Shown here piece after piece: positions 34,792-43,533 of a stretch of 64,000 nucleotides of DNA. The notes beneath the pieces are model-generated. The model was given only the letters and a program-made list of their open reading frames with translations. It searched no databases and was not told where the DNA came from. Location: the NCBI GenBank assembly GCA_963707065.1, contig CAVPPJ010000018.1, forward strand, positions 1 to 64,000, given 5' to 3'. The position numbers were made by a program, and so were the translations under genes. Position 1 is the stretch's first letter. Every line of letters begins with the position of its first letter. This stretch comes from Palsa-506 sp963707065. Its GTDB lineage: Bacteria > Actinomycetota > Actinomycetes > Streptosporangiales > Streptosporangiaceae.

Positions 34792-36174
34792 TTGTCTGAG
34801 ACCGGCGGCGAGCCGGGGGATGCGGCCGAAGACCCGCGTCCCAGCCAGGATGAACAAGCCGCAATCGATCATGAACAAGCCGAAATAGATCGTCTCCGCG
34901 CCGAGGTGGATGAGCTGCGCAGCCAGCAAGCTGCTGCTCCGGTTCGGCACCGGTTCAGCTGGCGGTCGCCGGTCGCCGTGATTCTCATCGTGCTCGGCTG
35001 CGTGCTTGCCCCGCTGTCCGTGGTCGGCGTCTGGAGCGCCAACCAGGTCTCCGACACGAACCGCTATATCGCCAATATCGAGCCGCTGATCCACGATCCG
35101 GCAATCCAGAATGCCCTCACCGACAAGATCACGCTTCAGGTCACCAGCCACCTTAACGTGGTCGGGTATACCAACCAGGCCGCCGCCCTGCTTACCAGCA
35201 AGGGACTGCCGCGCGTCGGCACGCTGCTCAAGACGTTCGGCCCGTCGATCGCCAGCGCGGTCACCGGTTTCGTCCACAGCACGGTGCACAAGATCGTGAC
35301 CAGCCCGCAGTTCGCCAATGCCTGGATCCAGGTCAACACCGTCGCCCACCAGGAGATAGTGAAGGTGCTGTCCGGTCAGGGCGGCGGCGCGATCAGCACC
35401 AGTAACGGGCAGGTCGTCATCGACCTTGGCCCGTTCATCAACATCGTCAAGCAGGACCTGGTCAAGCGCGGGTTCACGCTGATCAACAACCTGCCGCCGA
35501 TCCACCCGCAGCTTGTGCTCTTCCAGTCCAGGGACCTGGTGAAGGCGCAGAGCGGCTACCGGCTGATCAATGATCTGAAGATCGTGCTGCCGATACTGTC
35601 GCTGCTGCTGCTCGGCCTTGGCGTCTACGTCGCCCGCGGCCACCGGCGTGCCCTGATCGGTGCCGGGCTCGGTCTCGCCGCGTCCATGCTCGTCCTCGGC
35701 GCCGGCCTGCTGATCTTCCGCGGCATCTACCTGAACAGCGTCCCGCAAAGCGTCCTGCCCAGCGATGCGGCGGCCGCCATGTTCGACACGTTCGTCCGGT
35801 TCATCAAGGAGGGACTCCGCGGCATCCTGGTGCTTGGCCTGGTCGTGGCCGGCGGTGCGTTCATCACCGGGCCGTCGATCACCGCGGTCCGGACCCGCGC
35901 GGCTTTCACGTCGGGACTGGCCTGGGCCCGGCGAAGCGGTGAGCACGCGGGGGTGTCCACCGGGCCCGTGGGCATGTGGACGTATGCGCACCGGCATGCG
36001 CTGCGCATTTCAGCCGTGGCGCTCATCGCCTTGCTGTTCGTGTTCTGGGGCCAGCCCACCGCTGCCGTTGTCATCGTGCTCGTCATCTTGCTGCTGGTGA
36101 TCCTCGGGCTGATTGAGCTGATCGGCAGGCCGCCCGCGGTGCCCGCTGTGCCGGAGACGGCTGGCCAGCCGTGA
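34792..36174 (+). CDS. integral membrane protein with N-terminal coiled coil
   Basis: A 460-residue protein of unknown function, start TTG 34792. Residues about 20-45 form a charged coiled coil (AIDHEQAEIDRLRAEVDELR). A transmembrane helix (VAVILIVLGCVLAPLSVVGV) and a roughly 180-residue extracytoplasmic segment follow, then about five helices (for example IVLPILSLLLLGLGVYVARG and GILVLGLVVAGGAFITG) and two closing hydrophobic helices near 405-445. Similar proteins occur in actinomycetes without an assigned role. It is the first gene of a probable operon with the GAP, repeat and RDD proteins. Confidence 0.8.
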   Translation: MSETGGEPGDAAEDPRPSQDEQAAIDHEQAEIDRLRAEVDELRSQQAAAPVRHRFSWRSPVAVILIVLGCVLAPLSVVGVWSANQVSDTNRYIANIEPLIHDPAIQNALTDKITLQVTSHLNVVGYTNQAAALLTSKGLPRVGTLLKTFGPSIASAVTGFVHSTVHKIVTSPQFANAWIQVNTVAHQEIVKVLSGQGGGAISTSNGQVVIDLGPFINIVKQDLVKRGFTLINNLPPIHPQLVLFQSRDLVKAQSGYRLINDLKIVLPILSLLLLGLGVYVARGHRRALIGAGLGLAASMLVLGAGLLIFRGIYLNSVPQSVLPSDAAAAMFDTFVRFIKEGLRGILVLGLVVAGGAFITGPSITAVRTRAAFTSGLAWARRSGEHAGVSTGPVGMWTYAHRHALRISAVALIALLFVFWGQPTAAVVIVLVILLLVILGLIELIGRPPAVPAVPETAGQP

Positions 36175-36239
36175 CGCCAGCCGCCGGGCGGCGGCGGCGG
36201 GCTGCTCGGCTGTGCTCGGCACGCCGGTAGGCCGGTCAG

Positions 36240-36905
36240 GTGCTCTTTCAGGCGGCCGGCCTGGCGCTGCTTTCAGCGCTGTCCCCGACTGCCCTGCTGG
36301 TCGCCGCCGTTTACCTCGGCTCCGCACGGCCCACGCTGACCAGCTTGTTCTACCTGGCAGGCGCGGTGATCATGAGCGCCGTGATGGGTGTCGTCGTTCT
36401 GGTGGCATTGCGCAGCGCTGACCTGAACCATCCGGACCAGCACGCGCCCCGCTATGGACTGCGGCTCGGTCTCGGCCTGGTGCTGCTGGCGGCGGCGTTA
36501 CTGATCGCTGCACGCCAGCCGCGGCAGCCCGATCCGGCGAATCCACGGCAAGGAATCGTGTCGAGGATGGTCGCCGATCCGGCGCCGCTGAGCGCGTTCG
36601 CCGTCGGACTCCTCGTGTTCGCGCCGGGGGTTACCTTCATAGCCGCGCTGCAGGTGATAGCAACGGCATCGGCCGACGTCGAGCTCACGGTCCTGGCCGT
36701 GCTCGTTGTCGTTATCATCAATGTTCTCCTTGTGTGGCTGCCGATCACGCTGCACCTGGTGGCCCCGGGGATGACCGAGCGCCGTCTGACGGCCTTCAAC
36801 GGCTGGCTTCGCGGGCACGGGAGCGCCGTGCTCGTCGGGGCGTTTGTCGCGATCGGCGGAATCATGGTCTTCGACGGTATCTACGGGCTGGTGACCGGCC
36901 GATGA
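36240..36905 (+). CDS. GAP/SfLAP family membrane protein
   Basis: A 221-residue protein with six hydrophobic helices, starting at GTG 36240. LALLSALSPTALLVAAVYLG and FAVGLLVFAPGVTFIAALQV give the LysE-like, two-repeat layout of the GAP (sulfolipid-1-addressing protein) family. Mycobacterial relatives take part in glycolipid export; the cargo here is unknown. A second GAP protein is encoded at 52312-52956. It lies 65 bases downstream of the coiled-coil membrane protein. Confidence 0.82.
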   Translation: MLFQAAGLALLSALSPTALLVAAVYLGSARPTLTSLFYLAGAVIMSAVMGVVVLVALRSADLNHPDQHAPRYGLRLGLGLVLLAAALLIAARQPRQPDPANPRQGIVSRMVADPAPLSAFAVGLLVFAPGVTFIAALQVIATASADVELTVLAVLVVVIINVLLVWLPITLHLVAPGMTERRLTAFNGWLRGHGSAVLVGAFVAIGGIMVFDGIYGLVTGR

Positions 36906-36918
36906 CCGCGGCGCCGTC

Positions 36919-37659
36919 ATGACCGCTGGCCGGCTACCGGGCCCGGCTTCACCCTTGCCGGATGATTCTCGCCGCGGCGGCCCAGACATACTGGATGCCG
37001 TGGACCCAAGAGACCGGCTGCGCCTGGCAGGCAAACGGATGGCCGACCCGCTGGAGGCGCTCGCCCAACGCGTCGCAGAGCGAGTGATCGACCTTGCGAT
37101 CGACGTACTGGACCTGAACGCCCTCGTGCAGGCGATCGACCTTAATGCCTTGATCAATCGGATCGACATCAACGCAATTCTGCAGAATGTAGATATTTCC
37201 GCGCTGATCGGCCGGGTGGACATCAATGAAATTCTGCAAAGCGTCGATGTGGACGCCCTGCTCGACCGCATCGACATGAACGAGCTTGTACAGCGCCTGG
37301 ACATAGACACGCTGGTCGGGCAGACGGACCTGGGCGCTATCATCGCCAGCTCGTCGGGCGGGATAGCGAGCGAGGCACTGGATGCGGCCCGCAGCCAGGC
37401 TGTCGGGCTTGATGGTTTCATCGACCGGTGGGTACAGCGTGCGCTCCGGCGCAAGCATCCGACACCATCGATGCCGTCCGCCTTGCCTGAAGGCCAGTCG
37501 GCTGAAAGCCAGGTGCCGGACGCCCAGGTGCCGGACGCCCAGGTGCCGGACGCCCAGGTGCCGGACGCCCAGGTGCCGGACGCCCAGCCGCCGGACGCCC
37601 AGGTGCCGGACGCCCAGCCGCCGGACGCCCAGGTACTAGACGCCGGGGCGCAGTCATGA
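36919..37659 (+). CDS. repeat protein: 11-residue Ile-Asp repeats and C-terminal PDA pentapeptides
   Basis: A 246-residue protein. Residues about 65-135 consist of 11-residue repeats with the pattern LxxxIDxNALI (LVQAIDLNALI, LINRIDINAIL, LIGRVDINEIL, LLDRIDMNELV), likely a solenoid or amphipathic helix array. A linker with charged residues follows, then nine pentapeptides QVPDA/QPPDA at the C-terminus, from a 15-bp tandem repeat. The Ile/Val-Asp repeats are known in and beside RDD-family proteins of actinomycetes; the next gene, overlapping by four bases, is RDD. The function is unknown. Confidence 0.85.
   Translation: MTAGRLPGPASPLPDDSRRGGPDILDAVDPRDRLRLAGKRMADPLEALAQRVAERVIDLAIDVLDLNALVQAIDLNALINRIDINAILQNVDISALIGRVDINEILQSVDVDALLDRIDMNELVQRLDIDTLVGQTDLGAIIASSSGGIASEALDAARSQAVGLDGFIDRWVQRALRRKHPTPSMPSALPEGQSAESQVPDAQVPDAQVPDAQVPDAQVPDAQPPDAQVPDAQPPDAQVLDAGAQS
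37510..37644 (+). repeat. 15-bp tandem repeat, nine units
   Basis: Nine in-frame copies of CAGGTGCCGGACGCC or close variants encode QVPDA, QPPDA and QVLDA. The first five units appear identical, so copy number could vary by slippage. Confidence 0.95.
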
Positions 37660-38219
37660 GCGCCCACCCGCAGGTAGCCGACCGCGTGAGCGAGCAGGGT
37701 AACTATGCCGGCTCGGTGTCTCGGTTTCTGGCCTTCGTAATCGACGCGGCCGTCAGCGCTGGCCTGTTTGCGCTCGGGCTCGCGGCCACGTCCTTCGCGG
37801 TGCAGGTCGTAACCGGGCATTCGGTCCACTGGAATCGGTCAAACCTCGTCGTCGCCATCATCTTCGTCGCCTGGGAGTTCTTCTACTTCGGTTACTCATG
37901 GGCGGCGAGCGGCAGGACCTTTGGCATGGCGGTGCTGGGCATACGCGTCGTCCGGGCGGACGGCGCGATCGTCGACCCGTGGCGGGGAGCGGTCCGCGCG
38001 ATTGTGTTCCCGCTCAGCTTCCTCTTCTTCGGCCTGGGGTTCCTCGGCATCCTGGTGCAGCGGGAGCACCGCGCCCTGCACGATCTCATCGCAGGCACCG
38101 CGGTCGTCTATGCCTGGGACGCGCGGGCCGCCCGGCTGCGGTTCCTCGCCCGGGAGGCCGCAGCGGGCGCGCCGGGCGGCGCGCCGGGCACGCCGCCGAC
38201 GCCTAGCCCGCCGGGTTAG
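37656..38219 (+). CDS. RDD family membrane protein
   Basis: A 187-residue protein with the RDD layout: SVSRFLAFVIDAAVSAGLFA (Arg and Asp in the first helix), WEFFYFGYSWAASGRTFGMA, VRADGAIVDPWRGAVRAIV, and the closing LGILVQREHRALHDLIAGTA. About three transmembrane helices precede an Ala/Pro/Gly-rich tail. The RDD function is not established; a transport or ion role has been suggested for some members. The start overlaps the repeat-protein stop (ATGA), showing translational coupling. Confidence 0.9.
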   Translation: MSAHPQVADRVSEQGNYAGSVSRFLAFVIDAAVSAGLFALGLAATSFAVQVVTGHSVHWNRSNLVVAIIFVAWEFFYFGYSWAASGRTFGMAVLGIRVVRADGAIVDPWRGAVRAIVFPLSFLFFGLGFLGILVQREHRALHDLIAGTAVVYAWDARAARLRFLAREAAAGAPGGAPGTPPTPSPPG

Positions 38220-38559
38220 TCATGCCTCGCTCCGCTATTCCGTCGTTGTAAGTTCCGCTCATGAGACATCTTCCCTTTCACCGGGCGGCGCCCGGCCATC
38301 CCGGACGGCGCAGGTCGACGAGCCCACGCGGGCGTCACCGGGGACGTTACGAGACGTCTTGGTGATCGCCATCCCCCTCGAACGGGTGGGCTGCCGGCCG
38401 CGGTCAGGGCAGACCTGGCATCGAAATTGCGCAACCGTGCCTGGTGACGACCATCCGCCGCGGGTGAGGTATCCGGGGCCGCAAGCGGCAATTGTTGACG
38501 AAGGTTGGGGTGGACACCTCAGCGATCGGCTCCCAGAGCGAACGAGAGGATTCTGGAAC
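38220..38559. other. 340-base intergenic region with one operator
   Basis: Gap after the RDD gene. Apart from the operator at 38451-38467 I recognise no gene or structure. Confidence 0.5.
38451..38467. promoter_or_regulatory. operator CCATCC-GCCGC-GGGTGA
   Basis: 10 of 12 half-site bases, ending 92 bases before the gene at 38560. Confidence 0.55.
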
Positions 38560-38919
38560 ATGAACATGCCAGCCAAGGCTGACGTCGATGTTGCTACGAG
38601 GGACACACTGGCCGGGCTGGCCCTGGGTGACCCAGAGCTTCTGCTAGAAGGCCTGGAGATGCGCGCGGAGATGCAGGCGGCCAGTGGCCTGGATCCGCGC
38701 AGCTTCGCCCTCGTCAAGATCGCCGCGCTTATCGCCCTCGACGCCCCGCCGGCCTCCTACCTCTGGCAGGTAGCCAATGCGCTCGACGCCGGGGCCACGC
38801 CCGGGGACCTGATCGGCGTGCTGCGCGCCATCGCGCCGCAGGTCGGCGGCCCGAGGGTGGTGGCGGCCGCGCCGGAGCTGATGGTGGCCCTCGGCCTTTC
38901 GCTGCCTGAAGGGGCTTAG
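38560..38919 (+). CDS. carboxymuconolactone decarboxylase-like protein without cysteines
   Basis: A 119-residue all-helical protein. DPRSFALVKIAALIALDAPP, YLWQVANALDAGATPGDLI and VLRAIAPQVGGPRVVAAAPE match the CMD/AhpD fold. The redox CxxC motif of AhpD is absent and the protein has no cysteine, so peroxidase-type activity is unlikely. It may act as a decarboxylase-like or purely structural member. ATG 38560 is chosen by homology. The SHOCT gene begins 42 bases downstream. Confidence 0.75.
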   Translation: MNMPAKADVDVATRDTLAGLALGDPELLLEGLEMRAEMQAASGLDPRSFALVKIAALIALDAPPASYLWQVANALDAGATPGDLIGVLRAIAPQVGGPRVVAAAPELMVALGLSLPEGA

Positions 38920-38961
38920 GACTACTCCGGTATATCGTGACATCAACCCCAGGAGGCAGGC

Positions 38962-39261
38962 ATGTTCAGGAGGCGACGCCCGTTGCTGCGCGCGGCCGCG
39001 GTTGGCGGTACCGCATACGTCGCGGGTCGCCATATGGCGAACAAATCGGCGGCCAACGCACAGCAAGAGGATGAGCAGGACCAGCGCATCGGCGATCTTG
39101 AGGATCAGCAGGCGCCCGCGCAGGCCGCAGCCCCGGCGGCGGCGCCAGCGGCGGCGGCACCGTCGTTGCTCGATCAGCTGAATCAGCTCGACGCCCTGCA
39201 TAAGCAGGGCGCCCTGACTGACAACGAATTCACCGCGGCCAAGGCCAAGCTGCTGGGCTGA
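38962..39261 (+). CDS. SHOCT-domain protein
   Basis: A 99-residue protein. A basic N-terminus (MFRRRRPLLRAAAVGG) precedes a short hydrophobic stretch, an acidic helix (QQEDEQDQRIGDLEDQQ) and an Ala/Pro linker. The last 30 residues are a SHOCT motif (LLDQLNQLDALHKQGALTDN, then FTAAKAKLLG). GGAGG precedes ATG 38962. It is probably cotranscribed with the CMD-like gene. The function is unknown. Confidence 0.86.
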   Translation: MFRRRRPLLRAAAVGGTAYVAGRHMANKSAANAQQEDEQDQRIGDLEDQQAPAQAAAPAAAPAAAAPSLLDQLNQLDALHKQGALTDNEFTAAKAKLLG

Positions 39262-39288
39262 CCGGCTGCTGGCTGACCGCAGCACCGG

Positions 39289-39994
39289 TCACGTCTGGGC
39301 GGCCGGTGCTGCGGTGCCGGGGGATGCCCCCGGGCCTGCCGCGAGGATATCGATGCTCAGCGCGAGGATCCACGCCGGGAACAGCAGCTCCACCCAGGCT
39401 GAGATGCCGACGCCAACCATCAGCACCAGCGCGACCGCGAATCCGGCGATGGCGAGCCATCTGGACACTATCCCGGTGCGGCGCGCAATGTTCACGGTGG
39501 TCAGGGTGAAGACCGCGGCCATTCGCATCGCGTAGACGTTCAGCAGGATCGAGGTGACGTTGCGGCCCTGCGCCAGGGTGCCGGCCGCCGATGGGCCGGA
39601 CCGCAGGGACGCCGCCGCGGCGATGAGGCCGCCGCCGATGGCCGCGGCCACGAAAAGCATGCCGACAAACAAGAAGCCGCTGCCCAGGAACACGGTCCCG
39701 AAGAAGCGATCCTCGCGTCCTCCTATCCGGTCCCGGACCACGCCGATGAACCACAGGAAGGCGATGCCGGCGAACGGGACGAGGTTCAGCGCGATAGACC
39801 ACCGCGGTTCGCCGTCTCGAATCGGTCAGCCATTCGCCAGCCACCCCGGTACGGGCCGGGACCGAGAGCCTGAGCAGCACAAGCGCCGAGATGAGGAGCA
39901 CAGAAAACACGATCCCGGCGACAGCGGCCGCCCGGGGCGTTCGCAGCGGGCTGCCGGCTTGCAGCGGACCCTGGCCCATCAGTCCCTCGGTCAT
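39289..39994 (-). pseudogene. four-helix integral membrane protein, single frameshift
   Basis: From ATG 39994 the frame reads AAAVAGIVFSVLLISALVLL and VAGEWLTDS, then becomes nonsense. One base later the correct continuation is DGEPRWSIALNLVPFAGIAF, LWFIGVV, FGTVFLGSGFLFVGMLFVAA and LLFPAWILALSID, ending at 39289. Removing one base near 39818 would restore a protein of about 234 residues. The family is not recognised beyond its membrane layout. It could be a real frameshift or a sequencing error. Confidence 0.72.
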
Positions 39995-40334
39995 CGGACT
40001 TTCCGCCCCTCGCTGCTCCGGATGACGGCGCTCAAGAAGACCGCTCCTCCCGCCGGTTCACGTCGCGCGCCGTGCCGCGTCCACCTGCCCGGCTGGTCTG
40101 CCTGCTGGTAGATAACCGGACCCGGCTTCGTTCGGCGTCACCTGTCAGGGGTGATGCCTGCTCATCAGCCGTGCGGGAGGCTGGCCGTGCCGCTAGTTCC
40201 GGGTCATGCCATGGCTATGGAGTTCCATGACGTGACCGGGCGAAGGGCGATATCGACATGGTCCCGACCAGACGGGGACTCTCCTGGTACGCGAGCGACC
40301 GGTGACATGAGCTGATGGGTGAGAGGACTGCAGG
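39995..40334. other. 340-base intergenic region with one operator
   Basis: Lies between the frameshifted membrane protein and the sulfatase. It contains the operator at 40138-40154 and a 34-codon open frame (from about 40211) without a ribosome site, which I do not call. Confidence 0.45.
40138..40154. promoter_or_regulatory. operator TCACCT-GTCAG-GGGTGA
   Basis: 11 of 12 half-site bases. It lies 180 bases before the sulfatase and 143 bases before the minus-strand membrane gene. Confidence 0.6.
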
Positions 40335-42713
40335 ATGAGCGAGCCGTTCAAGGGAACGATCAACGTCGATATTCGAGACTCGGTTCCCGACTGGACGCCG
40401 TTCGAGCCGCCGAAGGCCCCGGACGGGGCGCCGAGCGTGGTCTACATCGTGCTGGACGATGTCGGGTTCTCGGCGATGTCCTGCTACGGCGGGCCGATCA
40501 AGACGCCGAACATCGAGCGAATCGCCGCCGACGGCGTGCGCTATACGCAGTGGCACACGACCGCGCTGTGCTCGCCGACCCGCTCCTGCCTGCTGACCGG
40601 GCGCAATCACACCCGCAACTCGATGGCCTGCATTACCGAGGCCGCGGTCGGGTTCCCGAACGCGAGCGGCACGATCCCGCCGGAGAACGGCATGCTGCCG
40701 GAGATCCTCGGCGAGCGCGGCTGGAACACCTACATGGTCGGCAAGTGGCACCTGTGCCCGACCGTGGAGATGAACGTCGCCTCGACCCGCCGGAACTGGC
40801 CGTCCGGGCGGGGGTTCGAGCGCTGGTACGGGTTCCTGGGCGCGGAGACCAACCAGTGGTACCCGGACCTGGTGTACGACAATCACCCGGTTGACCAGCC
40901 GAAGCTGCCGGCCGACGGCTATCACCTGACCGAGGATCTCACCGACAAGGCGCTGGAGTTCATCAAGGACGCCAAGACGGTCGCACCCGACAAGCCGTTC
41001 TTCCTGTACTACGCGCCCGGCGCCGCCCATGCGCCGCACCATGTCTCGAAGGAATGGGCCGACAAGTTCAAGGGCCAGTTCGACATGGGGTACGAGGCGA
41101 TCCGCGAGCAGACGCTGGCCCGGCAGAAGCAGCTGGGCATCGTCCCGGCCGACACGGAGCTGCCGCCCATCAACCCAATCGGCACGCCCGAGACCCGCAA
41201 GGGACCCAAGGGCCAGCCATTCCCGCCGCTGGACTACACCAGGCCGTGGGACTCGCTGACCGACGGAGGAGAAGCGGCTGTTCGTCGCGGATGGCCGAGG
41301 TGTACGCGGGGTTCCTGGCGCACGCCGACCATCACATCGGCCGGCTGCTTGACTACCTGGAGGAGTCCGGGCAGCGGGAGAACACACATGGTCATCGTGG
41401 TGTCCGACAACGGGGCGAGCGGCGAGGGCGGCCCGAACGGGTCGGTCAACGAGATGCTGTTCGCGAACGGCATCCCCGACAACATGCAGGCGAACCTGGC
41501 GATGATCGACGAGCTCGGCGGGACGAGGACCTACAACCACTACCCGAACGGCTGGGCGATGGCCTTCAATACCCCGTTCAAGATGTGGAAGCGGTATGAG
41601 TTCAACGGCGGTACCGCCGACCCGTGCATCATCTCCTGGCCCACGGCCGGAGCCAGCCAGCCTGGCCCGGCCGGCCAGGGCGAGCTTCGGCACCAGTATC
41701 ACCACGCGATCGACATCGTGCCGACGATCCTGGAAACGCTGGGCGTCGAGGCCCCGGCAACCATCAAGGGCCACGTGCAGAGCCGCTTCGACGGCGTGAG
41801 CATGCGCTACAGCGTCGAGAATGCGTCGGTGCCGTCGGCCAGGAAGACGCAGTTCTACTCCATGCTCGGCTCGCGCGGGATCTGGCACGAGGGCTGGAAG
41901 GCCATCACCACCCATCCCACGCTCAGCGGCTGGAGCGACTTCAACGACGACACCTGGGAGCTGTACCACACCGACACCGACCGCGCTGAACTGCACGACC
42001 TGGCCGCCGAGCACCCGGAGAAGGTGCGCGAGCTGGTCAACCTGTGGTTCGCCGAGGCCGGCGACAACGGCGGCTTCCCGCTGGATGACCGATCCGCGCT
42101 GGAGATCATCATTACGCCGCGGCCGCAGCTCGCCTCGCCCCGCGACCGGTACGCCTACTTCCCCGATACCGCGGAGGTACCCGAGGCGCAGGCAGTGAAC
42201 GTCCGCAACCGCTCGTTCTCGATCGGGGCGCTGGTGGATATCCCCGCTCCCGGAGCCCAGGGCGTGCTGTTCGCGCACGGATCGCGGTTCGGCGGGCACG
42301 CCCTGTACGTCAAGGACAACCGGCTGCACTACGTCAACAACTTCGTCGGCATGATGGAGCAGAAGGTCGACGGCACCCAGGACGTCCCGACCGGAGAGAA
42401 TCTGATCCTGTCCGCGTCCTTCGACAAGGACGGAGAGGATCCGCCGCACGTGTCGACCGGGATCTTGTCCCTGTACCACGGGGACAAGAAGGTGGGCGAA
42501 GGCCGGATCAAGACCCAGCCTGGATTGTTCTTGCTCGCAGGCGAAGGACTGTGCGTCGGGCGCGATGGCGGCGAGCCAGTGACCAGCGACTACCCGGGCG
42601 AGTACCCGCACCCGTTTACCGGCGGCATGATCAAGCGCGTTGCGGTTGACGTCAGCGGCGACCCGTATGTCGACCTCGAGCGCGAGGCCCAGGCGATGCT
42701 GGCGCGGGAATAG
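40335..42713 (+). CDS. arylsulfatase (AtsA type), with three compensating frameshifts
   Basis: A type I sulfatase of about 790 residues, the size of mycobacterial AtsA. Metal ligands are in VLDDVGFS (Asp 41, 42) and SDNGASGEGG, and the modification motif is CSPTR at 79-83, whose cysteine must become formylglycine. Between 41262 and 41390 the frame shows nonsense (GEAAVRRGWPRCTRGSWRTP). In shifted frames the expected helix EEKRLF, RMAEVYAGFLAHADHHIGRL and DYLEESGQREN can be read. Three one-base insertions (near 41262, 41281 and 41388) sum to one codon, so the frame is restored. The activating enzyme (FGE) and a SulP transporter follow. The enzyme probably releases sulfate from organic sulfate esters. 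Confidence 0.88.
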   Translation: MSEPFKGTINVDIRDSVPDWTPFEPPKAPDGAPSVVYIVLDDVGFSAMSCYGGPIKTPNIERIAADGVRYTQWHTTALCSPTRSCLLTGRNHTRNSMACITEAAVGFPNASGTIPPENGMLPEILGERGWNTYMVGKWHLCPTVEMNVASTRRNWPSGRGFERWYGFLGAETNQWYPDLVYDNHPVDQPKLPADGYHLTEDLTDKALEFIKDAKTVAPDKPFFLYYAPGAAHAPHHVSKEWADKFKGQFDMGYEAIREQTLARQKQLGIVPADTELPPINPIGTPETRKGPKGQPFPPLDYTRPWDSLTDGGEAAVRRGWPRCTRGSWRTPTITSAGCLTTWRSPGSGRTHMVIVVSDNGASGEGGPNGSVNEMLFANGIPDNMQANLAMIDELGGTRTYNHYPNGWAMAFNTPFKMWKRYEFNGGTADPCIISWPTAGASQPGPAGQGELRHQYHHAIDIVPTILETLGVEAPATIKGHVQSRFDGVSMRYSVENASVPSARKTQFYSMLGSRGIWHEGWKAITTHPTLSGWSDFNDDTWELYHTDTDRAELHDLAAEHPEKVRELVNLWFAEAGDNGGFPLDDRSALEIIITPRPQLASPRDRYAYFPDTAEVPEAQAVNVRNRSFSIGALVDIPAPGAQGVLFAHGSRFGGHALYVKDNRLHYVNNFVGMMEQKVDGTQDVPTGENLILSASFDKDGEDPPHVSTGILSLYHGDKKVGEGRIKTQPGLFLLAGEGLCVGRDGGEPVTSDYPGEYPHPFTGGMIKRVAVDVSGDPYVDLEREAQAMLARE

Positions 42714-42782
42714 TGGCCGCGACCACCGGGGACCCGCTTCCTTCCTGGCGCCAGGGTGCCCATTAGCCGGCTATCCGAAGAT

Positions 42783-42809
42783 CGTCATCACCCGTAGCGG
42801 GTGATGACG
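42783..42809. promoter_or_regulatory. extended operator, TCACCC-GTAGC-GGGTGA core
   Basis: Perfect palindrome with 11-base arms (42783-42793 and 42799-42809) around a five-base spacer, the longest match in the window. The core ends 83 bases before the DUF308 start. Confidence 0.82.
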
Positions 42810-42887
42810 TCTGCTGATATGCGGCTAGAGCATCTGCATCAGCGGAGGCCGTCCTGGCCCGGAAGAAACTGAGCGAGGAGTGTGCCG

Positions 42888-43469
42888 GTGGCAACCGACG
42901 AGTACGGCGTTCAGCCATCAGCTCCCGGGATGATGGCCGTCTCGTGGCAGGCCACGCTCGTTCTCGGCGTGCTCACCCTGATTCTCGGGCTCATCGTCAG
43001 CTTCCACCCGACGGGCTCGCTGAACGTGATCGCTGTCCTGCTCGGCATCCTCATGATCCTCTCGGGGATCTTCCACCTCATCCGGGTGTTCGACCCGAAG
43101 GAGGTGCACCGCGTCTGGCTTGGCATCGCCGGCCTGCTGTTCATCGTCATCGGCGTCGTCCTGATCCGCCATCTGCACCTCACCAGGTCGCTCATCGGCC
43201 TGATTATTGGCATCACCTGGATCGTCCAGGGGCTTACTGCCCTGATCGGAGGGATCTCCGGCGGCGTTCGCGAGGGCAGGGTGTGGTGGATCGCCTTCGG
43301 CGTGGTGAGCCTGATCGCGGGGATCGTGGTCGTAGCCGCCCCGGCCTCCTCCCTGAACGTCCTCGCTGTCCTGCTCGGGATCTGGTTCGCCATCATGGGC
43401 ATCTTCGAGATCATCGGCGGCCTCCTGCTGCGGCACGCGCTTCACACCGGAGGGCCGACGCCCGCATAA
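42888..43469 (+). CDS. DUF308 / HdeD family membrane protein
   Basis: A 193-residue protein with six transmembrane helices in three pairs: QATLVLGVLTLILGLIVSFH, VIAVLLGILMILSGIFHLIR, VWLGIAGLLFIVIGVVLI, and the repeated second half with AVLLGIWFAIMGIFEIIGGL. This is the HdeD layout; E. coli HdeD is an acid-resistance membrane protein. GTG 42888 is chosen because GAGGAG ends seven bases upstream; GTG 42882 is too close to it. The longest operator palindrome of the island lies in front. Confidence 0.9.
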   Translation: MATDEYGVQPSAPGMMAVSWQATLVLGVLTLILGLIVSFHPTGSLNVIAVLLGILMILSGIFHLIRVFDPKEVHRVWLGIAGLLFIVIGVVLIRHLHLTRSLIGLIIGITWIVQGLTALIGGISGGVREGRVWWIAFGVVSLIAGIVVVAAPASSLNVLAVLLGIWFAIMGIFEIIGGLLLRHALHTGGPTPA

Positions 43470-43533
43470 ATGGCGAGATAACACGCCGGTATGACCGGCG
43501 TGGTCAGCCCGGCGGCTACGGTGGCAGACCGCC

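Noticed and set aside
37510..37644. Possible CRISPR array
   Set aside because: Units are contiguous 15-mers without spacers and lie in frame inside a gene; a coding tandem repeat.
36498..37829. Minus-strand frame with repeated WASGT-like units
   Set aside because: It is the reverse reading of the 15-bp tandem repeat and 11-residue repeats of the plus-strand protein.
40215..42611. Minus-strand open frame of 798 codons opposite the sulfatase
   Set aside because: The composition (Arg, Val, His, Gln) is that of a third-position shadow, and the sulfatase strand has full family motifs.
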